From assembly GCA_020160755.1 (NCBI GenBank), contig JAIUPN010000001.1, positions 62,001 to 126,000 on the forward strand: a stretch of DNA of 64,000 nt. The letters run 5' to 3'. Shown here in pieces: positions 54,329 through 62,659 of this stretch. Under the pieces are notes generated by a model that ran no database searches, was not told where the DNA came from, and worked only from the letters and a program-made list of their open reading frames with translations. Made by a program: the position numbers and the translations under genes. Source of the stretch: Pseudomonadota bacterium (GTDB lineage Bacteria; Pseudomonadota; Alphaproteobacteria; Sphingomonadales; Sphingomonadaceae). Numbering within the stretch: position 1 is the first letter of the stretch; each line of letters opens with the position of its first letter.

Positions 54329-54538
54329 ATGACCGACAGCAGCCAGAACGCGACCATCGGCGGAACGCCGCGCGCTGTAAAGCGCCCCGCACATGTTAAG
54401 GCTCCGACGGGGTGGGCGAGCAGCGCGCTTCCGTCGCCCGAACCGATCCATGAGGACAAGGCCGAGGACCAGCCCGGCGGGCGCAATCCCGTTCGCTATG
54501 GCGATTGGGAATTGAAAGGGATCGCGGTCGATTTTTGA
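54329..54538 (+). CDS. DUF1674 / SDHAF4-like succinate dehydrogenase assembly factor
   Basis: 69 residues ending NPVRYGDWELKGIAVDF, the signature C-terminus of the DUF1674 (SDHAF4) family; the N-terminus is disordered. Eukaryotic SDHAF4 helps load FAD into succinate dehydrogenase and protects the free SdhA subunit; the bacterial role is inferred from homology. It starts 47 bp from the rsmB start on the opposite strand. Confidence 0.82.
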   Translation: MTDSSQNATIGGTPRAVKRPAHVKAPTGWASSALPSPEPIHEDKAEDQPGGRNPVRYGDWELKGIAVDF

Positions 54539-54616
54539 CCGCAGCGGTTATGGGCGCCGTCGCGCTCCGGACCGGGCTATCCCGCAATAGCTGACATTGG
54601 CCGTTCGATGGCCTGA

Positions 54617-54652
54617 ATCCGGGCCACCCGCGCAATGCGGGGCGGCCCGGAT
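54617..54652. terminator. GC-rich hairpin between convergent genes
   Basis: ATCCGGGCC (54617-54625) and GGCCCGGAT (54644-54652) pair perfectly, 9 of 9, with an inner CCCGC/GCGGG extension. The gap separates the DUF1674 gene from sapC, so a two-way terminator is likely. There is no T tract. Confidence 0.6.
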
Positions 54653-54660
54653 CAATTGGC

Positions 54661-55440
54661 TCAGGCGGCGGGCAGTTCGGTGTTGAGCGGCATCTTGCCG
54701 CTCTTGATCTGCTCGGCGAACACTTCGCGCATCAGCTGCAGCGAGAAGAGGTGCGCGAAGATCAGGCCGAGGATGCCGTTCTGCATCAGCTTGCGCAGCA
54801 CGTCGCCGCGCAGTTCGCGCAGCTTGTTTTCGTCGACCATCTGGAAACCGCGATAGACATAGGGCTTGTCATTGCCTTCCTGCTGGATCGCGACTTCGCC
54901 GTCCATCAGCAGGTCGGCCTTCTTCAGTTCGTCCATGAACAGGCCGGTGCGCTGACCGGCTTCCTCGAAATTCTTGCAGAATTCGAGCACGGCCTGCACC
55001 TGCTCCGACGGCTGGCCATCGACGAACAGCGCATCGCCTTCGTCGAATTTGCCGAGCGCGCCCGAGGTCGGGTCGAAGCACAGCGACAATTCTTCCGAAT
55101 CGGGCTGAAGACGCGCGAGAAGGAAGGGATAGCGACGGACATAGGCCGGAACATAGACCGGGTTGAGCAGCTTGCCTTCGTCGTCGACGAAGGTGTTGAT
55201 GCCTTCGTTGAGGCCCATCAGCGCCAGCGGCACCGGATTCTCGCCGGCCGAAAACACGATCGGGAAAAAGCGGCAAGCCGAAACAAATTCGTCCGACGTC
55301 AGCGGGATTGCGTGCTGGCCGACCAGGAATTCTGCATTGTCGAGCGGGCGTGCGTGGAAGTCGGCATGGTCGACGCTCGAAAGCGGGACGAGGTCCTTGT
55401 AAAACAGCGGCAGGTTGGCAGATGCGGGCGCAGTGGCCAT
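54661..55440 (-). CDS. SapC-family protein
   Basis: 259 residues of the SapC (PF07277-like) family: a conserved N-terminal YKDLVPLSSVDHADF, ACRFFPIVFS, RYPFLLAR and FDEGDALFVDG. There is no signal peptide. SapC proteins occur widely in sphingomonads and caulobacters, often near TonB receptors or tryptophan halogenases, but their role is unresolved. Here it stands alone. Confidence 0.85.
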   Translation of the reverse strand: MATAPASANLPLFYKDLVPLSSVDHADFHARPLDNAEFLVGQHAIPLTSDEFVSACRFFPIVFSAGENPVPLALMGLNEGINTFVDDEGKLLNPVYVPAYVRRYPFLLARLQPDSEELSLCFDPTSGALGKFDEGDALFVDGQPSEQVQAVLEFCKNFEEAGQRTGLFMDELKKADLLMDGEVAIQQEGNDKPYVYRGFQMVDENKLRELRGDVLRKLMQNGILGLIFAHLFSLQLMREVFAEQIKSGKMPLNTELPAA

Positions 55441-55547
55441 GGTTGAACTCCGGTAGGGTCCCGCTGGTGGGACAAAAAAGGATACAGCGCCTTATTGACC
55501 CGCGCCGCGCGGCGCAAGGGGGCGTTGACGCACGATGAGCGGCGTTT

Positions 55548-56972
55548 TCAGGCTATGAGCTTGCCGGGGTTGAAGATGCCGGCCGGGTCGAGCCCCGCCT
55601 TGACCCCGCGCAGCGCTGCCAGTCGCGCCGGGCTGTCGAGTTCCGCAAGAACATCGCGCTTCATCTGCCCGATGCCATGTTCGGCCGAAATCGAGCCGCC
55701 CAGTTCGAGCACGTGCGAATAAACGAGCCGGCTCACCGCCTTGCCATGCTCACCGATCCAGGCGGCGCCATCGCACCCGGCGGGCGGCTGGACATGGTGA
55801 TGGACGTTGCCGTCGCCGAGGTGTCCGAAAGACAGCGCCCGCGCGCCGGGAAAGGCATTGTCCAGCCGGCGCGGGTTATCGGCAATGAATGCTGGCATCA
55901 AATCGATCGGCACGCTGATGTCATGCTGGAGCGCCGGCCCGTCGGCGCGTTCGGCCTCCGAGATGGAATCGCGCAGGCGCCAGAAATCCTCGCTTTCGCG
56001 ATCGCTCTTGGCGATCACGACATCGCGTATCAGCCCGGCTTCGAGCGCGGCGGCGAGCTGCTGTTCCAGCGCGTCACCGAGCGCCTGGTCGCTTTCACCG
56101 GCGAGCTCGGCCAGCACATACCAGGGCTGTGCGGCGGCGAGCGGTGCGCGCGTCTGCGGGATGTGCCGCAGCACGGCGTCGAGACAATCGTGCGGGATGA
56201 GCTCGAACCCTTCGAGTTCGCGCCCGATCGCGGCATCGAGGCGGCGCAGCAATCGCAGCGCTGTTTCGGGCGAATCGATCCCGATCCACGTGGTGCGCCG
56301 CGCCGCGGCGGCGGGGACGAGGTGCAGGCACGCCGCGGTGACGATCCCCAACGTCCCTTCGGCGCCGCAGAAAAGGTGCCGGAGGTCGTAGCCGCGGTTA
56401 TCCTTTTTGAGCGGGGCGAGCCCGCCGAAGATGCTGCCGTCGGGGAGCACGGCTTCGACCCCCGCGACGAGCGCGCGCATCGTCCCGTGGCGCAGCACCT
56501 GCGTCCCGCCGGCATTGGTCGACACGAGCCCGCCGATCGTCGCCGACCCCTTGCCGCCGAGCGTCAGCGGAAAGCGCAGGCCGCGGGCGAGGGCGGCCTC
56601 ATGGAAATTCTGGAGCACCACGCCGGCTTCCGCGACGGCAAGCTTCGCCGCGTCGTCGATATGGCGGATTCGGTTCATGCGCCGCAGGCTCAGCAGCAGC
56701 TGGCCGCCGCTGGCGTCGGGTGTCGCGCCGCCGACCATGCCGCTGTTGCCGCCCTGCGGGACCAGCGCGACATGCGCCTCGCCGCATAGCCGGACGATGG
56801 CGGCGACCTCTTCGGTCGTGGCGGGGGACAGCATGGCGGCGGCGCGGCCATGATATTTGCCGCGCCAGTCGGTCAGCCAGGGCGCCATCGCGTCGGCGTC
56901 GGCGCTATAGCCTTTGGGACCCAGCAGATGGGCGAGGGTCTCGAGCAGCGATGTAGATGGCGGGCGCGTCAT
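55548..56972 (-). CDS. GlcD/D2HGDH-type FAD-binding oxidase
   Basis: 474 residues. The FAD-binding PCMH domain shows VPQGGNSGMVGGATPD, GKGSATIGGLVSTNAGG and HLFCGAEGTLGIVTAA. The C-terminal substrate domain has GHLGDGNVHHHVQPP and SISAEHGIGQMKRD, typical of D-lactate and D-2-hydroxyglutarate dehydrogenases. It probably oxidises a D-2-hydroxy acid. It stands between sapC and an exported-protein gene. Confidence 0.88.
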   Translation of the reverse strand: MTRPPSTSLLETLAHLLGPKGYSADADAMAPWLTDWRGKYHGRAAAMLSPATTEEVAAIVRLCGEAHVALVPQGGNSGMVGGATPDASGGQLLLSLRRMNRIRHIDDAAKLAVAEAGVVLQNFHEAALARGLRFPLTLGGKGSATIGGLVSTNAGGTQVLRHGTMRALVAGVEAVLPDGSIFGGLAPLKKDNRGYDLRHLFCGAEGTLGIVTAACLHLVPAAAARRTTWIGIDSPETALRLLRRLDAAIGRELEGFELIPHDCLDAVLRHIPQTRAPLAAAQPWYVLAELAGESDQALGDALEQQLAAALEAGLIRDVVIAKSDRESEDFWRLRDSISEAERADGPALQHDISVPIDLMPAFIADNPRRLDNAFPGARALSFGHLGDGNVHHHVQPPAGCDGAAWIGEHGKAVSRLVYSHVLELGGSISAEHGIGQMKRDVLAELDSPARLAALRGVKAGLDPAGIFNPGKLIA

Positions 56973-57094
56973 GCCGTTCCACTCCGGAAATTTCCCTCGT
57001 CCGGACCGGGTGAGGGGCGACAGCAGTTCATTTGGTGTTCAATCATCCTTGTTAAATGGGGCGATGGACGAATAGTATCCTTTCGTCCAGCAGG

Positions 57095-57682
57095 ATGGAC
57101 GCGGGAGCCACGGGTGAGCATTTTCTTCTGTCAGGACGCCGAAGGAGCGATGGCACGGCTGTGCTGACGGCGGCGTTCCTGTGGATCATGGCCGCGCCGG
57201 TGGCCGATGCAGCGGTGCCTGTCGCCGCTCCCGAGCCGTTGGTCGCGGTCGGCGCGCCGTCGCCCGATCAGGCCTCGTCCTTTTGGCAGGTCGTGATCGA
57301 GCAGCAGCTGATCATTCGCGTTCCCGCCCAGCGCTCGCAGCTCAACAACTTCGCCGCCGGACCATCGCCGTCGCGGCGCGCGACCGAACTGCCGATCGTC
57401 TGGAAAGAGAAAAAGGCGCCGAAATGCGTCTCTATGCGCAACATATTGGGGATGCAGGCGGTGCAGCGCGACAGCATCGACATCATCACGCGGCAGAATC
57501 AGCGATTGCGCGCGCAGCTTAATCGCGGATGCCGCGCGCTCGACTTCTACGCCGGTTTCTACATGCAGGGCAGCAAGGACGGGCGGCTGTGCGAGGACCG
57601 CGACCAGATCCACGCGCGGACGGGCGCGAAATGCGAGATCGACAAGTTCCGGTTGATGGTCCCGGTTCGCGAGGACGACTAG
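57095..57682 (+). CDS. Exported protein of unknown function
   Basis: About 195 residues from ATG 57095; ATG 57056 and GTG 57161 are alternatives and no ribosome site decides. A hydrophobic segment (LTAAFLWIMAAPVADA) behind an RRR cluster is a likely signal peptide. The mature part has four Cys in the C-terminal half (KCVSM, GCRAL, LCEDR, KCEID), suggesting disulfides, with a Gln-rich helix between them. No family is recognised. Confidence 0.6.
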   Translation: MDAGATGEHFLLSGRRRSDGTAVLTAAFLWIMAAPVADAAVPVAAPEPLVAVGAPSPDQASSFWQVVIEQQLIIRVPAQRSQLNNFAAGPSPSRRATELPIVWKEKKAPKCVSMRNILGMQAVQRDSIDIITRQNQRLRAQLNRGCRALDFYAGFYMQGSKDGRLCEDRDQIHARTGAKCEIDKFRLMVPVREDD

Positions 57683-57808
57683 ACACCCGGCCTCATCGCG
57701 TTTTTCGCCGACTTTCCTTGACTTTTCGCCGCCCTTTCCCCAATGGCCGCGGCAACGTCCGCCTGCGTGGGAGGCAGGGCGCCACTCTTTTTCCGGACAT
57801 ATTGCCTC

Positions 57809-59200
57809 ATGAAATTTGCCGACCTCGGCCTTTCCGACGAACTTTTGCGCGCGATCGACGAGTCGGGCTACAGCGAAGCGACGCCGATCCAGGCTGGCGC
57901 GATCCCCTCAGTGCTGATGATGCGCGACATGATCGGCATCGCCCAGACGGGCACGGGCAAGACCGCGTCCTTCGTGTTGCCGATGATCGACATCCTCGCT
58001 CACGGCCGCGCCCGCGCGCTGATGCCGCGCTCGCTCATCCTCGAGCCGACGCGCGAACTCGCTGCTCAGGTCGCTGAAAACTTTGAAAAATATGGCAAGT
58101 ATCACAAGCTCTCGATGGCGCTGCTGATTGGTGGCGTACAGATGGGCGACCAGGTCAAGGCGCTGGAAAAGGGCGTCGACGTGCTTATCGCGACCCCAGG
58201 ACGCCTGATGGATCTGTTCGAGCGCGGCAAGATTCTGCTCACCGGCTGCAACCTCCTCGTGATCGACGAAGCCGACCGGATGCTCGACATGGGCTTCATT
58301 CCCGACATCGAGAATATCTGCACCAAGCTGCCCGCGAATCGGCAGACCCTGCTGTTCTCGGCAACGATGCCGCCGCCGATCAAGAAACTGGCCGACAAGT
58401 TCCTGTCGAACCCGAAGACGATCGAAGTGGCGCGCCCGGCGAGCCGCAACGAGAATATCGAGCAGTTCCTGGTCAAGACGTCGGAACGCGGCAAGCGCGA
58501 CACCCTCCGCGGGCTGATCGAGGCCGAGGACATCGGCACCGCAATCATCTTCTGCAACCGCAAGACGACCGTACGCGAACTCGCGAAGTCGTTGCAGCGC
58601 TATGGCTACAAGGCAGGCGAGATTCATGGCGACATGGACCAGTCGAGCCGCATCGCCGAACTCGACCGATTCAAGGCGGGGACGATCAACATCCTCGTCG
58701 CATCGGATGTCGCGGCGCGCGGGCTCGATGTGAAGGGTGTCAGCCACGTCTTCAATTTCGATGCGCCCTGGCATCCCGACGATTATGTCCATCGCATCGG
58801 CCGCACCGGACGCGCAGGCGCGAAGGGGCGGGCGTTCACGCTGGTGGCGCCCTCCGACGACGAGGCGGTCGACAATATCCAGAAGCTGACCGGCTACAAG
58901 ATTCCGGTCCATGGCGGCGGCACCCCGGCAGCCGATACGGCCGAACGCGATGCCGAGGAAGGCGAACCGCGGCGCGGTCGTGCGGCGCGTGGCGGGCGCG
59001 GAAAGAGCGCGGCGAAGCCCGAAAAGGCGCCCGCCCGCCCGGCGGCCGTGGCCGCCGAAGCGCGGCCGGCCAAGCCGCCGCGCGACGATCGCAAGCCGGC
59101 GCGTGAAGATCGCAGGCCGAAGCACGACGACCTCGACGGTCCCGATGACGGCTGGAACGGCCCGATGCCGGGGTTTCTCTCGGTCGGTTTCGGCAGCTGA
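57809..59200 (+). CDS. RhlE-type DEAD-box RNA helicase
   Basis: 463 residues from ATG 57809. Helicase motifs in order: Q motif ATPIQAGAIP, I AQTGTGKT, Ia PTRELAAQ, Ib TPGRLMD, II VIDEADRML, III SATMP, IV IIFCNRK, V ARGLDVKGV, VI HRIGRTGRAG. The C-terminal tail (about 375-450) is rich in Arg, Lys and Ala, an RNA-binding extension. It remodels RNA, probably in ribosome assembly or cold response. It stands alone and converges on an oxidoreductase gene. Confidence 0.93.
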   Translation: MKFADLGLSDELLRAIDESGYSEATPIQAGAIPSVLMMRDMIGIAQTGTGKTASFVLPMIDILAHGRARALMPRSLILEPTRELAAQVAENFEKYGKYHKLSMALLIGGVQMGDQVKALEKGVDVLIATPGRLMDLFERGKILLTGCNLLVIDEADRMLDMGFIPDIENICTKLPANRQTLLFSATMPPPIKKLADKFLSNPKTIEVARPASRNENIEQFLVKTSERGKRDTLRGLIEAEDIGTAIIFCNRKTTVRELAKSLQRYGYKAGEIHGDMDQSSRIAELDRFKAGTINILVASDVAARGLDVKGVSHVFNFDAPWHPDDYVHRIGRTGRAGAKGRAFTLVAPSDDEAVDNIQKLTGYKIPVHGGGTPAADTAERDAEEGEPRRGRAARGGRGKSAAKPEKAPARPAAVAAEARPAKPPRDDRKPAREDRRPKHDDLDGPDDGWNGPMPGFLSVGFGS

Positions 59201-59221
59201 CGCGCAGCGCTCCGATGCTGG

Positions 59222-60238
59222 TCAGAGCCTGACCAGCATCTTGCCGATATTGCCGCCGGAAAACAGGCCGAGAAAGGCGTCGGGCGCCGACGCCAGTCCA
59301 TCGTGCACGGTTTCGCGCATCGTCACCGCGCCGCTCGCGATCAGTCCGCCCATGTCGGCATAGAATTCCTCCATGCACTCGATGAACTGGTCGGTGTAGA
59401 TAAAGCCTTCCATGCGGATACGCGCGGGGATCGCACGGACAATGTACTTCATCTCCTGCGCCTTGCCGTCGTTGTAGACGTCGATCATGCCGCAGATCGC
59501 GAAGCGTGCGAAGTCGTTGGCGGTTGCGAAGGCCGCGTCGAGATGCTCGCCGCCGACATTGTCGAAATAGACGTCGATCCCAGATTTGCCGAGACCTTCG
59601 AGCGCAGCGGCGAGTTGCGGCAGCACCGGCCCCGCCTTGTAGTCGATCACCGCATCGGCGCCGAGGTCGAGGGCCCATGCGCATTTCTCCGCGCCGCCCG
59701 CCGAGCCGATGACGGTCATCTCGCGCGCCTTCGCGATCTGCACCACTGCCGAACCGACTGCGCCGGCGGCCGCGGAGACAAACACGGTGTCACCGGGCCT
59801 CGCGCTCGCGACGCGGAGCAGGCCGATCCATGCGGTGCCGCCGGTCAGCCCCATATTGTGCAGAAAGGTCTGCGGGGTCATCCCCGCGGCCAGTGCCTCG
59901 GCGGGCAGCTTGTTGGGCATCATGTCGAGCCCGATGACACCCCCATCGCGCCATCCGCCCATGTGGAGGACGAGGTCGCCGGGCGCGAAACCCTCCATCC
60001 TGCTTTCGACGACTTCGCCGATCGCGCCTCCGGTCATCGGCTGGTCGATCTGGAAGCTCGCCGCATAGCTTTTGGCGTCGTTCATGCGCCCGCGCATATA
60101 GGGATCGACCGAGAGCCACAGGTTGCGGATGCGCAACTGGTCCTTGTCGAGCGGCGCATCGGGCAGTTCGCGCAACGCGAAATTATCCATCGTCGGCAGC
60201 CCCTGCGGACGACTGGTCAAATGCCATGCCTTGGCCAT
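59222..60238 (-). CDS. NADP-dependent MDR oxidoreductase (CurA-like)
   Basis: 338 residues. A zinc-free MDR reductase with VDPYMRGRM near the N-terminus, GLTGGTAWIGLL, the NADP loop VSAAAGAVGSAVVQIAK and VYFDNVGGEHLDAA. This pattern matches prostaglandin reductase/curcumin reductase relatives, which reduce activated double bonds. The substrate is unknown. It converges with the helicase gene. Confidence 0.85.
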   Translation of the reverse strand: MAKAWHLTSRPQGLPTMDNFALRELPDAPLDKDQLRIRNLWLSVDPYMRGRMNDAKSYAASFQIDQPMTGGAIGEVVESRMEGFAPGDLVLHMGGWRDGGVIGLDMMPNKLPAEALAAGMTPQTFLHNMGLTGGTAWIGLLRVASARPGDTVFVSAAAGAVGSAVVQIAKAREMTVIGSAGGAEKCAWALDLGADAVIDYKAGPVLPQLAAALEGLGKSGIDVYFDNVGGEHLDAAFATANDFARFAICGMIDVYNDGKAQEMKYIVRAIPARIRMEGFIYTDQFIECMEEFYADMGGLIASGAVTMRETVHDGLASAPDAFLGLFSGGNIGKMLVRL

Positions 60239-60296
60239 CGGAATCCCCCCATTCCTCGATTTCGCCCGGCGGCGGCGGCAAAGGTCAGAAAAGCCG

Positions 60297-60325
60297 TTGC
60301 CACTGCCAGACAGCGTCGTTAAGAC
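60297..60325 (+). promoter_or_regulatory. Promoter candidate for tRNA-Ala
   Basis: TTGCCA (60297-60302) and TAAGAC (60320-60325) are separated by 17 bases and lie 13 bp upstream of the tRNA-Ala 5' end, matching the usual tRNA promoter position. Confidence 0.4.
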
Positions 60326-60337
60326 CCTGCCGGTCGC

Positions 60338-60413
60338 GGGGCCGTAGCTCAGATGGGAGAGCGCTGCAATCGCACTGCAGAGGTCAGGGGTTCGATTCCC
60401 CTCGGCTCCACCA
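60338..60413 (+). tRNA. tRNA-Ala (anticodon CGC)
   Basis: A 76-base cloverleaf. Acceptor GGGGCCG pairs with CGGCTCC (one G-T), the D arm is GCTCAGATGGGAGAGC, and anticodon stem CTGCA/TGCAG carries the loop ATCGCAC (CGC). The T arm AGGGGTTCGATTCCCCT is regular and CCA is encoded. No attachment repeat was noticed around this tRNA. Confidence 0.97.
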
Positions 60414-60529
60414 GCGACCTTTCCGGACCATCAGCCCCTGAAGTCACGAATTTCGTACCTGCCATGACTAGCGGCGGGGCGTGCGCCGTCCCTTCACAAA
60501 TCCGGTAAACGCGGCAGTCGCGATAAGTT

Positions 60530-61591
60530 CTATTGCCCGGCGTAGGTGTCGATTGCCGCGAAAATGCGCGTCAATTGTGCGCGCTCGTCGACATCGATAT
60601 CGGGGCGCCAGATTTCGAACAGCAGGATCGTGCGGTCGCTGGCGCCGCGGTTCCACGCCTCATGTTCGAAACTGTCGTCGAAGATCAGCATCTCGCCCTC
60701 GCGCCAGCTTCGCGTTTCGGCGCCAACGCGCAGACCGCAGCCGTCGGGCACGATCAGCGGTAGATGACAGATAAGCCGCGTGTTGAGCAGGCCGTGGTGC
60801 GGCTGGATATGCGTGCCGGGGGTCAGCCGCGAAAAAAGCGCGATCGGCGCGCGACCGGGGATCACGGGCTGCGGCGCCAGTTCGAGTGCGGCGAGCGCAG
60901 CGGGACAGAGCGCGTCCATCCCGTCGGCGACGGCGCCGTCCTTCCATAGCCAGGCCGCGCCCCAGTCGGGTTTGTCGAGTAACGGATTATTCGGCGGTGG
61001 ACGGTCGGGACTGGCGGTCACATACGGACCGAACCGGTCGGCCGCATTGCCTGCAAGCGCCAGCAATTCGGCGCGGATCGTCTCCGTTGCCGCCTCGACG
61101 GCCTCGACCCATTTAAAATCGGCGCGCTCGAAGAACGGGCGCTGCGCGAGTCCGGGGAAATAGAACATGCTCGGTTGCTGAAGATAGAGCGGCTGTTCGC
61201 CGGCCAGTATACGGAGCGCCTCGGCGACGCGTGGTGTCGCGCCGGCGGCGTCGATCCCGGCGCCGCGCAACTGGCCGAGCAGGTGGTCGGCAAAGGCGCG
61301 CTCGGTTGCCGCGATAAATTGTTCAGCGCGTTGGAGGCCCGGATGAAGCGTGGGCGGGACGCTGCGCGCCTGCGCTGCGGTGCCGAGCGCGAGGCGATAG
61401 AAGCTGCCCGCGGCACGATCGTCAGCGAGGCTGCGCTTGAGTTCGGCCATCGCGAGCAGCGCCGCGATATTGCCGCGGTCGGCGCGGATCGCAGCATCGA
61501 GCACGGCGGTTTCGGCCGCGACATCGCCGCGGCGATGGGCGTCGCGCGCCTGGTCCAGCCATGTCATCTGCCCCGTCATGGTTCCAGCCAT
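60530..61591 (-). CDS. Aspartyl/asparaginyl beta-hydroxylase-like protein
   Basis: About 353 residues from ATG 61591; ATGs at 61579 and 61567 are alternatives. The N-terminal part (1-130) is helical and TPR-like. The C-terminal cupin-type domain has LTPGTHIQPHHGLLNTRLI, with the first iron His, and FDDSFEHEAWNRG, with the second, characteristic of Asp/Asn hydroxylase (LpxO/BAH-like) enzymes. The target is unknown. It lies 41 bp downstream of the DUF4349 gene on the same strand. Confidence 0.78.
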   Translation of the reverse strand: MAGTMTGQMTWLDQARDAHRRGDVAAETAVLDAAIRADRGNIAALLAMAELKRSLADDRAAGSFYRLALGTAAQARSVPPTLHPGLQRAEQFIAATERAFADHLLGQLRGAGIDAAGATPRVAEALRILAGEQPLYLQQPSMFYFPGLAQRPFFERADFKWVEAVEAATETIRAELLALAGNAADRFGPYVTASPDRPPPNNPLLDKPDWGAAWLWKDGAVADGMDALCPAALAALELAPQPVIPGRAPIALFSRLTPGTHIQPHHGLLNTRLICHLPLIVPDGCGLRVGAETRSWREGEMLIFDDSFEHEAWNRGASDRTILLFEIWRPDIDVDERAQLTRIFAAIDTYAGQ

Positions 61592-61632
61592 AACGGGGCG
61601 CCCGACCTTTGCAAGCGACGCCCCTATATGCC

Positions 61633-62586
61633 TCAGGCTTCGGCCGGCGGCGCAGCTGCGGCGGGTTTCGCGGCGCCGCGGAGCCATGTCCGAACCCCGC
61701 GCACCGGCGGGGTGCGCCAGATGGCCATCAGCAACGCCAGCAACGCGGCCCACGGCAGGATGGCCGCGCCGACGACGAGGATGAACGACAGCATCACGCT
61801 GCCGCTGTGGACGAGCATGTTCAACGCGTCGCTGAACGGGTTGCCATATCCGATTCCCGGCAACCCGCCGGTGCCGACATAGTCGAATTGCATCGGCGTC
61901 GTGGCGAGCATCGCTTCGCCCGTCCTGCGCGTGTCGCGTTCGCCGTCGAGTTGCCGGCGCATTCCGGCGATCTGCTGTTGCAGTTCGGCGCGCTCGCGAT
62001 CGCCGACACCGCCCTGTTTGAGCCGGGTTTCGAGGCGCGTGATTTCGGCATTGAGGTCGGCGCTGCGGCGCTGCGAGTCGCTGATCTGCGTTCCGACATC
62101 TTCGCCGCTGATCCGCGTCGCCGCGAGCACGCCTTCGGCCTTTTCGACGCTGGAGAGCGCATCGCGGCCGAATTTGCGCGCGATCGCCGGGTCGAGCTTG
62201 AAGAGGAGCTGTGCTTCGACCTCGTTTTCGCGCACGAGACGATAGGTCATCCCGGCGATCCGGCAGCGATTGGTGCCGAGCGCTTCGCAGGCGGCGGCAT
62301 GTTCCTCCTGGACCTTTGCTATGCGATTGTCGTCGAGGCGGAAGGCGTAGGCATAGTTGAACGCGACGCCCGGCGCCGATGTGATGCCGATATTGGGACT
62401 GCGCATTTCGGGTGGGGGCGCCATTGCTGGCGGGGCGGGAATGGACTGAGTTGCGGGCGACACGGCTTCTGAAACGTCGACCGGCGCCATGTCATAGGCA
62501 GGGGCTTGCTTGAGCGATTCCGAGTTTTTTTCCGAACAGCCGATCAGGGCGAGCGCCATCGCGCCCGCTAAGAGCTTGGTTTTCAT
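61633..62586 (-). CDS. DUF4349-family lipoprotein
   Basis: 317 residues. The signal MKTKLLAGAMALALIGC ends in a lipobox. A Pro-rich linker, a DUF4349-like domain (NIGITSAPGVAFNYAYAFRL ... YRLVRENEVEAQL) and a coiled coil (about 175-225) follow. A membrane helix near the C-terminus (about 260-285) ends the protein. Function is unknown. GGGAGAG precedes the ATG, and an inverted repeat lies further upstream. Confidence 0.8.
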   Translation of the reverse strand: MKTKLLAGAMALALIGCSEKNSESLKQAPAYDMAPVDVSEAVSPATQSIPAPPAMAPPPEMRSPNIGITSAPGVAFNYAYAFRLDDNRIAKVQEEHAAACEALGTNRCRIAGMTYRLVRENEVEAQLLFKLDPAIARKFGRDALSSVEKAEGVLAATRISGEDVGTQISDSQRRSADLNAEITRLETRLKQGGVGDRERAELQQQIAGMRRQLDGERDTRRTGEAMLATTPMQFDYVGTGGLPGIGYGNPFSDALNMLVHSGSVMLSFILVVGAAILPWAALLALLMAIWRTPPVRGVRTWLRGAAKPAAAAPPAEA

Positions 62587-62600
62587 GAAGTCTCTCCCAA

Positions 62601-62621
62601 CATGCGACTCATAGCCGCATG
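62601..62621. promoter_or_regulatory. Inverted repeat upstream of the DUF4349 gene
   Basis: CATGCG (62601-62606) and CGCATG (62616-62621) form perfect 6-base arms around a 9-base spacer, within 35 bp of the start codon at 62586. It may be an operator, or an attenuating hairpin in the 5' leader. Confidence 0.3.
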
Positions 62622-62659
62622 TGATGTCATATCATAATTGAAAGAGTAGACAATCCGTT

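Noticed and set aside
60338..60413. Second island at tRNA-Ala
   Set aside because: No integrase, att repeat or composition change near this tRNA.
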